Part shown: positions 55,501-61,149 of the stretch, one piece after another
How the letters are laid out: the number at the start of each line of letters is the position of its first letter
How positions within the stretch are numbered: the stretch's first letter is position 1
Assembly: GCA_002362105.1 (NCBI GenBank)
Contig: DETD01000012.1
Coordinates: forward strand, 1-61,149
DNA: 61,149 bases
Direction of reading: 5' to 3'
From: Bacteroidales bacterium UBA3297
Lineage (GTDB): Bacteria; Bacteroidota; Bacteroidia; Bacteroidales; Paludibacteraceae
Made by a program: the position numbers and the translations under genes
Notes under the pieces: generated by a model
The model's input: only the letters and a program-made list of their open reading frames with translations
Told to the model about the DNA's origin: nothing
Database searches by the model: none

Positions 55501-58500
55501 GGTAACCCTCATGTACTACTATGCGAAAGACTCGCTGACTAAACAGGCTGTCAAGAACGGCTTGAACGCCCAGACTATCAAACCTGGCGATGGTGGCGTC
55601 ATCAGCTACAAGTTCTTTATGGACGCACTCCCAGACCAGAAGTACGACCTGCGCGCCGTATCGTACTGTAACATCAACAACGAGCTGTTCCAGAACGAGT
55701 CGCAGGTTATAAGCGGAATCAAGGATATGTACAACCCACGCCTCTTCGGCACACCAAGTCCGGCAAACGGTGTCCTGACTATTTCCGACGATGTTCGCAT
55801 CAACTTCAACGAGACCATAGCCGAGGGCATGCTCTCGAAGAACAACTTCTCGGTTACCGGCATGCGCAACGGTGTAGAGACCTCGCACGACGTAGCCATT
55901 GCGTTAGACGGTAAGAACGGCTACCTCGCAACTGAGGCGGCCCGCGACCTGTCGGATAAGAATCTGACAATGGAGTGCTGGGTGAACTTCACCGAGCCTC
56001 ATAAGGCTACTTTCTTCAGCCACGGTAACAGTGGCGAGAGCATCGAGCTTGGTATGGATGCCGACGGCAAACTGACCTTGAAGGTGGGTGCTAAGTCAAT
56101 GGTTTCAAAAGAGGTACCTGCATGGGAATATGACTCGTGGAACCATGTGGCATTCGCCTATGAGCCAGAAACGAAATCGGTTTCTGCGTTTGTGAACTAT
56201 ACCGAGATGATAACTTCGCAGGAAGTTCCTTTGTACACCGGAAACGGTACTGTCAACATCGGTCGCAGCATCAGCACCGGTAGTAATTACTTCAAGGGTA
56301 AGGTTGACCAGTTCCGCATCTGGAACGATGTACGTTCTGTCACCACCATTCAGGCGAATAGCAACAAACAGTTGTCGGGTAACGAAATTGGTCTGATTTC
56401 ATATTACGATATGGAAGAGGCCAAGGGCTCAGTTACCGAAGACAAGGCGCGTGGCGCCAACCTGGTAATGAAGAGCGGTGCGCAGTGGTCGCTGCCTGCT
56501 GGCAAGAGTGTAAGCTTTACTGGCGACGGCTACGTAAAACTCAACTCAGCTTCTGCTGTTATTACCGACGATATGGACTTCACCCTCGAGTTCTGGTTCA
56601 AGGCCGAGAAGGGTGCCAAGAACCAGACCCTGTTGAGCTCGGGTAAGGGTACGAAAGACAAATATGAAGATTGCTCGAAAGTGTTCAGTGTATCGTTTGA
56701 CGAAAACGGTAAACTCTGCTTTGTGCACAACAACACCACTAATAAAGTTAGCGGTTCGTATGCCGATGGTAGCTGGCACAGCTTTGCGCTGGCAGTCAAC
56801 CGTTCGTCGGGTATCGCCCGCATCTATATGGACGGTGCGTTGAATACTTACTTCTCGGCTGAAAAGATTGGAAGCATCGCGGCTTCACGCATCATTGCTG
56901 GTGCGCGTGTTTACAACAACCAGAAGAAGGATGCTTTCGATAACCAGTTCACCGGCGCTATTGACGAGGTCCGCCTCTGGAACCTCTACCGCCAGCAGAA
57001 CCAGTTAGAGAAGTTCTACAATGAGAAGCTCGACGGAACCGAGAAGGGCTTGCGCCTCTACTATCCGTTCGAAACTTACAAGATCTGGCAGGGTACTCCT
57101 GAGTTGCAGACCAGTCTGGTAGATAAAGCCAACTCTTCTGCAAAGGCTAAATTGAATGGTAGCGCCGCATTCTCTGACGACATTCCTGCGGTGAAGACCA
57201 AGGCGCCTGTATCGTCGCTGTTGTTCGACTATGTGGTCAACAACGACGCTATCATCATCAACCTGAAGGAAGAGGATTACCGCATCGAGAACACGATTGT
57301 CACCTTCACGGCTGACGATATCCGTGACGTGAACGGTAACTCAACTCTCTCGCCTATCACTTGGAGCGCCTACATCAGTCGCAACCAGCTGAAGTGGCAG
57401 GACAACTCGGTTGAGATCAGCCGCGATTTGGACGAGGAATACCAGTTCGAAATGCCAATCGTGAACAAGGGTGGTGCAGTTCAGAACTACACGATCGACA
57501 ATCTGCCATCATGGCTCACCGCAACTCCTGCCGAGGGTACCATAAATCCTTTGCAGACTGTCAAGGTGAAGTTCACGGTCGACAAGTCGCTCAACGTGGG
57601 CACTTACGACGAGGTAGCCTTCCTCACCAACGACAACAATGTCAGCGAACCGCTCGACATTAAGGTGGTTGTAAAGGGTCAGGTGCCTAACTGGACAGTC
57701 GACGATGTGATGTATGAATACAACATGTCGGTCATCGGTAAGATGAGCTTCAACAACGTCTTCTCGAACGACGAGAACGACATTCTTGCGGCCTTCTACA
57801 AAGGCAAGTGTGTGGGTGTGGCCCACAGCACGTATAATGCCGAAAACGATATGTGGTATGCTATGCTGACCATCTATTGCGACCAGATATCGTCGAAGGA
57901 TATCACTTTCCGTATGTACGATGCAAGCACAGGTATCGTTTACGATGCCACTCCTTCTAAGGCTATCGAGTTCAAGAACAACAGTGTTGTAGGTACCACA
58001 ACGGCTCCTGTTGTATTCAACAGCAAGAAGGTGACTTACCACAACATCGATCTTAGAGCTGGTTGGAACTGGATTTCGTTCAACCTCAAGAACTCCGATA
58101 TTTCTGATATTAACGCCTATATTGGTTCTGCTAATTGGGGCAATAAAGACGTGATTAAGAATATGAAGGGTTTTGCTTCTTACTCTAGCAAGAAGAAGGG
58201 TTGGGTATCGGATTCGAAACTTAAACTCGACAACACCTCTATGTTTATGGTGTACTCAGAAAAGGCACAGACGCTGACTATTTCCGGTACGCCAATCGAC
58301 GTGGCTTCAACTCCGTTGACTATTGCGAAGAGCAAGTGGAACTACATCAGCTATCTGCCAACCGTCAACATGCCGATTAAGAATGCATTGGCAAGTTACG
58401 AGGCACAAGAGGGCGATGTAATTAAGTCCGTTAAAGAGTTTGCGATGTACCACAACAACAGTTGGGTAGGTTCGCTTACTTACATGGAACCTGGTAAGGG

Positions 58501-59155
58501 CTATATGCTCCTTAACAAGTCGACTAAAGAAAAGAAGCTGACCTATCCTTCATCGGCAAGTACGTTGAAGTCTGCTGCCGTGCACTCATCAAAAGCGGCC
58601 AACCATTCTAAGAATATGAGCGTGGTTGGCTACGTAGAAGACTTGCAGGAGGGCGACAAACTCTATGCAGTTGCCAACGGTGTGGTTGTAGGCGAAGCGC
58701 TCAGCATCGATTTGGATGAGGAACAACCATTGCAGTTTATCTCAATTGAGGGCGAAGATGATACTACTAGCATCTCGTTCGTATTGGAAAGAGATGGAGT
58801 GTCGTTGCTTTCATCAACCCGTCTGTCGTATGCGGCCGATGCGGTGTATGGCTCAATCGACAATCCAGTGAACATCGTGTTCAGTGGAGTTGAAGAACCT
58901 GCCATTGCAGTTACAATCCATCCTGTCCCTGCCCAAACAGAGGCACATGTAAGTGCCCAGGTGGGTGATAGCAAGTCAGCGAAGGTAACCGTGTTCGACG
59001 TAGAGGGCAACGTAGTGTACTCATCTACTGCGAATGCAGTTGACGGCGAGGTGGTTGTAACCCTCAACGTAACTACGTGGACCGACGGCGCCTATGTTGT
59101 TAGGGTAGAGGCCGACAGCCTGTCACAAACTCAAAAGTTAATCGTTAAAAAATAA
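49511..59155 (+). CDS. Giant 3214-residue LamG/T9SS surface protein
   Basis: The signal peptide (LWVFLLFVLCLFNTNVGMA) is followed by beta-sandwich domains. LamG-type domain 1 lies at about 630-800 (AWIKPD, GEIDEVRLWSRAL), a carboxypeptidase-regulatory-like domain at about 898-960, LamG 2 at about 2127-2280 (MECWVNF, DQFRIWND) and LamG 3 at about 2332-2510 (LEFWFK, GAIDEVRLW). A BACON-like or Ig domain at about 2638-2735 (NLPSWLTATPAEGTI) precedes a C-terminal T9SS type A sorting tail (about 3135-3214, FDVEGNVVYSSTANAVDGEV to the C-terminus). It is probably exported by type IX secretion and attached to the surface, perhaps as an adhesin or glycan binder. Sequence between the domains is long and unassigned. 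One uninterrupted frame, no frameshift seen. Confidence 0.85.
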   Translation: MIKKLFITGKHRPLWVFLLFVLCLFNTNVGMAYDSWSSNWNSITFNRRTGCLHYHVRYFQTWGGSLNGHCGFADDGKVTITQKSSKPHTIYIKGNQGQSLKSFDVTGNDYYNRSITKTSGGEYECYVDFDIPLSQADLAASEIEVVFNGTWWRRGTATDQGVNHTYKVDIKRKPAEYGAVSIYYDQRLTTSDKYLYPIIKINWNRQVADRDIATYGNIFLCEEGKDVKTELSGSTYQSENTSTTGFFYLDVIGDKCMNIDQSKKFKIRQEYHTSIANITYVTETPLFLVNAYPQIPEKGFQAVFNPDNLCIDLTWELNNAPSNDFDNSPFLLTTYKDDVFQRTDTVAYVGGKSAYNLSYPLSQNDESTYTFVVKRKATHLLAGWDEFERTQSIEVKTGHCYPVKPSAKLSADNESVDLKWTVSGNVWTDGTKFSIIRTNLTTSTTYEYILDKDEFRKGAMKDNLVQLCNKYSYDFKLVPGSNKYDTKNLHVNKTFTPTQIGNVEDFEASKGYYSDKVTLSWKTTSAFDEIAVECREYNNPKSSFKKIQTVAALSSSDYVIEDKSCRPGIMFEYRVYGVLNCGGELKTSKDTLTAIGFRTPTGDFYGRVTFEDGQAVDSVEVRLESEDNIKSTGLSFAKDGLAVVPGANVLSGNSSVTMQAWIKPDATTTDSMVLVRKSDVYELGLLNGKVYFKAGNVSLLSKSKVTKGKYTHVTAVYNKAEKKIYLYLNAKLNNSKAFSSVKVNPNTGDVFFGEKYDGEIDEVRLWSRALEADEISKDYTRYLVGNENLLDAYYTFDFLSDSEFFDRSYVGTEYNGNNGKMQKVTAVQSTLTASQLSYKGVTNTDGSYSIRAVPYYGNGTAYSLTPSKGTHQFSPVQEVRFINAEAQSHTVNFTDNSSFDVSGTVVYSGGTYPVEGAMFTIDGSPVMKNNEMVMTNADGEFSFSVPVGKHEVKVVKAGHNFEFDGRICNSDGSDRNYQDMVSGLLLKDETKVKYIGRVAGGTVQEAYPVGHSLSKNNLANNITVKLTHTRPNYKMQDSLTVTEKHFVPKHALSKKATVRSNKVDYVADGVVIHVNNATGEFVAYVVPETYKVEVTAKGYSDINGSGALVDFSSVAARDSSVSEYTYQDSIKGVLMTFHDTVKYNKMQQFIKRNKPTLQISQCKGNGTAMDYFGVDSLTSSDILGNTIKVGTYNKEDKSYYFGMPVYAQGQHYYLRADVYEAYKHSNTGVKDVVPVRDAEVEFTVKFAEGEKSYVVEADTNGYAFMGFQAGEPELTTATSTLSAKVKCGDSEKPTTITWKSPFANTVYVTGGHIRGTNFVTAGPDRLLTVLRDPPGSNSYSFLEKGVSFTETSTYTGSIQEEGEVGANIATGAVVRLMTGAVAPGTATLTSTAQIFTQTNKVTCAHDAAYEGSNTKTNTTTLTTRYETSDDPLYVGADGDVYIGYSTNLFFGESDLVALVSKEQYHKNPKQFDVIYTDTTNNDYMLAKSVSVNMGQSFGTLFAYPQVYIEQTLLPNMEGLRNSLLLPKGTDVEKIKKQAEETGETYYISYLSEDDPDYGKSNSDTTIANKSFGDPKDVLNGPSYRVIKKASALKKDSAEKDPYIVSMSDTISILNQWIDGWVDKLKANEEAKAYFSDKVSADEKVGNYSFHAGSPVEYSEEYSTGRSHSSSFHVTVGLSTSEETDVETENFAYTATTLTFEETVTTTQGGTFESEVERSHSKGFVLKEEGDDDYISVDVFHEKGWKSSSEEYDNPVSGGMVDTTNIADKDEYSSFIFITRGGATSCPYEKGLVTKYYKPNTIIGAATLQLEVPSIAVENDFVENVPSGEDAYLTVYMRNNSETSEDQWFDLRLVDASNPDGAIVSIDGNSMSGFALDYLVPAGETLVKTIAVTKGRALNYDNLQLVLASKCQADPTSFLDIIADTVSFSVHFIPSCSDVEIVKPSDNWTYNTKCDTQKVDGVVKHYMPIEISGFDVNYTDFEHIELQYKSAAASDKEWVTLMYYYAKDSLTKQAVKNGLNAQTIKPGDGGVISYKFFMDALPDQKYDLRAVSYCNINNELFQNESQVISGIKDMYNPRLFGTPSPANGVLTISDDVRINFNETIAEGMLSKNNFSVTGMRNGVETSHDVAIALDGKNGYLATEAARDLSDKNLTMECWVNFTEPHKATFFSHGNSGESIELGMDADGKLTLKVGAKSMVSKEVPAWEYDSWNHVAFAYEPETKSVSAFVNYTEMITSQEVPLYTGNGTVNIGRSISTGSNYFKGKVDQFRIWNDVRSVTTIQANSNKQLSGNEIGLISYYDMEEAKGSVTEDKARGANLVMKSGAQWSLPAGKSVSFTGDGYVKLNSASAVITDDMDFTLEFWFKAEKGAKNQTLLSSGKGTKDKYEDCSKVFSVSFDENGKLCFVHNNTTNKVSGSYADGSWHSFALAVNRSSGIARIYMDGALNTYFSAEKIGSIAASRIIAGARVYNNQKKDAFDNQFTGAIDEVRLWNLYRQQNQLEKFYNEKLDGTEKGLRLYYPFETYKIWQGTPELQTSLVDKANSSAKAKLNGSAAFSDDIPAVKTKAPVSSLLFDYVVNNDAIIINLKEEDYRIENTIVTFTADDIRDVNGNSTLSPITWSAYISRNQLKWQDNSVEISRDLDEEYQFEMPIVNKGGAVQNYTIDNLPSWLTATPAEGTINPLQTVKVKFTVDKSLNVGTYDEVAFLTNDNNVSEPLDIKVVVKGQVPNWTVDDVMYEYNMSVIGKMSFNNVFSNDENDILAAFYKGKCVGVAHSTYNAENDMWYAMLTIYCDQISSKDITFRMYDASTGIVYDATPSKAIEFKNNSVVGTTTAPVVFNSKKVTYHNIDLRAGWNWISFNLKNSDISDINAYIGSANWGNKDVIKNMKGFASYSSKKKGWVSDSKLKLDNTSMFMVYSEKAQTLTISGTPIDVASTPLTIAKSKWNYISYLPTVNMPIKNALASYEAQEGDVIKSVKEFAMYHNNSWVGSLTYMEPGKGYMLLNKSTKEKKLTYPSSASTLKSAAVHSSKAANHSKNMSVVGYVEDLQEGDKLYAVANGVVVGEALSIDLDEEQPLQFISIEGEDDTTSISFVLERDGVSLLSSTRLSYAADAVYGSIDNPVNIVFSGVEEPAIAVTIHPVPAQTEAHVSAQVGDSKSAKVTVFDVEGNVVYSSTANAVDGEVVVTLNVTTWTDGAYVVRVEADSLSQTQKLIVKK

Positions 59156-59164
59156 GCGGAAAAC

Positions 59165-59635
59165 ATGAATAAAAAGATAATAAAGCTGCTTCTGCTGTTG
59201 ATGGGCGTTGGCGCCGTGTGCGGTTGCTCGCACGACAAGGATGAGGTCATCTATGTGCCTATATTCTCGTCTGACACGACTAAAAAGGGCACCACTTACG
59301 ATTATCCGAACTGGACAGCCAAGCAATCGTCAAATTTTTCGGTAACGATGACGGCGGTGTGCGAGTTGCCAGAGTCGTTGCAGAAGAACGCCACAAAGGA
59401 CGACTATATGTCGGCTCATTTGGGAGGCGAGTGCCGTGCGGTTGTCAAACCGAGCGATGGCATGTTCTTCTTGAACATTGTCGGAACGCCAGACGATAGC
59501 GGAGAACTCGACATCTATTACTGGTGTGCATCAACGCGGTACCTCTATAAGGTAAGCGAGAAGGTGCAGTTCGTTCCAAACAAGATGTATGGTTCTGTTG
59601 ATGAGCCTTACGTCTTCAAGATGGAGCGGAAATAA
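59165..59635 (+). CDS. Lipoprotein following the giant surface protein
   Basis: 156 residues. The signal MNKKIIKLLLLLMGVGAVCG precedes CSHDKDEV, an acidic lipobox context consistent with the cell surface. The body is beta-rich with VCELPESLQKNATKDDYMSA and no catalytic motif. It starts 9 bp after the giant gene's stop, so it is co-transcribed and probably a partner or anchor. Confidence 0.8.
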   Translation: MNKKIIKLLLLLMGVGAVCGCSHDKDEVIYVPIFSSDTTKKGTTYDYPNWTAKQSSNFSVTMTAVCELPESLQKNATKDDYMSAHLGGECRAVVKPSDGMFFLNIVGTPDDSGELDIYYWCASTRYLYKVSEKVQFVPNKMYGSVDEPYVFKMERK

Positions 59636-59661
59636 ACGGCAAGTCTGAACATTAAATAGAC

Positions 59662-59698
59662 AGAGGGGTATACTTTTTCGGTATACCCCTCTTCTTTT
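59662..59698 (+). terminator. Terminator after the giant-gene unit
   Basis: AGAGGGGTATAC pairs with GTATACCCCTCT (12 bp, 7-nt loop), then TCTTTTTT. Confidence 0.9.
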
Positions 59699-59855
59699 TT
59701 AGATAGGTTTTAAGGTGGTTGTCAGTCCATTCTCATGTACAACACATTTACGCTATCAGCAGATTTAGGTATAAAAAGTTTCTTTACTATATTTGTAATA
59801 ACAATTGGCAGATAGTTGTCTGCTGTTAGTGTTTAATCTTAAACGGTTGTTGTCA

Positions 59856-60191
59856 ATGGAGTCTGTTAAGAATTGGTATTTAAAACTTCGATACGGCAAA
59901 ATAAAAACACCCTATCAACATTATGTGGTAATACTTGATGGGTATGCAGATAGAGAACTACACGATTATGAATCGAATGTTTGTCCGAAAGGTAATGCGT
60001 GTATGAGCTTTAAGGTTTGGGCGAAGGATGCGGACGAGGCAGCTGAAATTGCCTGTTCTATAGCCTCAAGTATCGGCTTCCAGGTAGCAAAATCAAACCA
60101 TACTGTCTTTGTTTATAGTACCAAACCCGAGCGGCCTCCCAAAGAAAATCCTTATGCGTACGATAGCAAGTTTTTCCCGTACCAAGATTAG
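59856..60191 (+). CDS. Small protein of unknown function
   Basis: 111 residues from MESVKNWYLK at 59856; an upstream TTG start at 59805 would add 17 unlikely residues. The sequence HYVVILDGYADRELHDYESN followed by CMSFKVWAKDADEAAEIACSI suggests an alpha/beta fold. No motif was recognised. It ends just before the LRR frame. Confidence 0.5.
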   Translation: MESVKNWYLKLRYGKIKTPYQHYVVILDGYADRELHDYESNVCPKGNACMSFKVWAKDADEAAEIACSIASSIGFQVAKSNHTVFVYSTKPERPPKENPYAYDSKFFPYQD

Positions 60192-60248
60192 AAAATTCTG
60201 TCGATGCTGAGTTGTTCTATTATGCTGAGAATATAAAAGAATTGGTAG

Positions 60249-61149
60249 TCTGCTCTAATAGTTTACTTCCATTGTCATTCTCTGAAGTCCATCAACATTC
60301 CTGAAACCATCAAGCACATCGGTTGGAATGCTTTTGCAGATTGTTGGGAACTAACAAGTATTGAATTCCCTGATAATATGACTGAATTGAGTTCGGCTAT
60401 GTTGCTAGATTGTAGAAAGTTGACATCAGTCAAACTCCCTAAAGGTCTAAAAAAATTAGAAGCGGCACTTTTTCTTAATTGTACTTCGTTAACAAGTATA
60501 ACCCTGCCAAACACGGTCACGTGTATAGAAAATTTGGCATTTTCAGGCTGCAAGTCTTTGACCTCGGTTAATATACCGGAAAAAGTATCTGTTATTGGGT
60601 GGGGGGTATTCGACGGTTGTAAAGGTTTAAAGTTTAAAGAAGGCCTGTATTTGTACGACCATGGCAAGAAATGCTATGGCTATATGGGCAACAAAAAAAG
60701 CGTAACCGAAATCATTATACCAGAAGGGGTGACCTATATTAACGAGAAAGCTTTTACAGGGTTAAAAAACTTGGAACGTATCCGCATTCCCGATTCTGTC
60801 ACATCGATAGGTGATTATGCATTCTCTAAATGCGAAAAGTTAAACGATGTCCGGCTACCCGGTTCAATTGTGAATTTCAAGCCGGGAAAGTGTCCGTTTG
60901 AGGTAAAGTATGAGCGGGTAAAGGAATTGAATAAATTGGCTGTAATGTCATTCCTTGAAGATTTTGTCAAAGAACCTGGTTGCAAGTATTTAAAAATAGC
61001 GGGCATAGGCGCCGATTGTTGCGAATTAGCACTTGTCTACAAGAAAGTGACTTTATGGAAGGGCTTGTTCAAGACGGTCGAATTGCAATCTAAAGTTGGC
61101 GAAATAAAAGAAGTTGCAGCCAGATTCAAGCAACTTTATGAGAAAACAG
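60249..61149 (+). CDS. BspA-like leucine-rich repeat protein, partial, 5' end unclear
   Basis: The frame is open from 60249 to the window end. It has repeats of the BspA/LRR_5 kind: LKSINIPETIKHIGWNAFAD, LTSIEFPDNM, LTSVKLPKGLKKL, LTSITLPNTVTCIENLAFSG, LTSVNIPEKVSVIGWGVFDG, then VTEIIIPEGVTYINEKAFTG and IRIPDSVTSIGDYAFSKC. These build surface or secreted adhesive proteins. No ATG occurs before 60378. The preceding ~90 bp are open in another frame (NIKELVVCSNSLLPLSF), which fits as the missing upstream part, so a frameshift near 60275 is likely. No signal peptide is seen. The 3' end lies outside the window. Confidence 0.75.

Overview
The window looks like a Bacteroidales genome, most likely Prevotellaceae. 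The evidence is AT-rich promoters of the TTTG-N19-TAnnTTTG type, many lipoproteins with an acidic run after the lipobox cysteine, type IX secretion (T9SS) sorting tails of both the A and B kind, Fib_succ_major (FISUMP) proteins, BspA-like leucine-rich repeats and a GH51 arabinofuranosidase. No rRNA or tRNA gene was recognised.

Layout. 1-1853: the distal part of a CRISPR array (27 spacers) ending in a decayed repeat and a terminator, with no cas genes in view. 2020-3326: two lipoprotein genes. 3685-8484: a plasmid-type replication core, made of about 26 iterons, a Rep_3 (RepB-type) initiator gene and dnaB. 8936-14258: over 5 kb of non-coding DNA built from about ten ~490-bp tandem units, each carrying a TAGTAG/CTACTA dyad and GTAGTA-rich boxes. 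Together these suggest the origin region of a chromid (second chromosome) or megaplasmid, and the array is the best candidate for an undescribed element such as a centromere-like or copy-control locus. 14259-21944: a small protein, a secreted metallopeptidase, an XRE-ImmA regulator with a broken PIN toxin, and an operon headed by a DcuA/DcuB-type C4-dicarboxylate transporter.

22086-30659: a type I restriction-modification locus (hsdM, small ORF, hsdS, hsdR). Its middle is interrupted by a FISUMP protein gene, an hsdS 3' relic, an AAA ATPase and a 38-codon partner missed by length filters. 30706-35269: a membrane protein, a small exported protein, a TerB/J-like protein, and pdxJ with a TIM-barrel partner. 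35565-38404: two paralogous His/Pro/Val-rich exported proteins flanking five 197-bp hairpin repeats and a superoxide dismutase. 38692-38874: a relic of a T9SS type B sorting domain.

39042-47117 (all minus strand): an MBL-fold hydrolase, a Nudix hydrolase, two unknown proteins, four duplicated surface lipoproteins and a GH51 enzyme. 47514-61149 (plus strand): two small exported proteins, a 3214-residue LamG/T9SS surface protein with a downstream lipoprotein, a small unknown protein, and a BspA-like LRR gene that runs off the end. All functional calls come from reading motifs; no database search was done.
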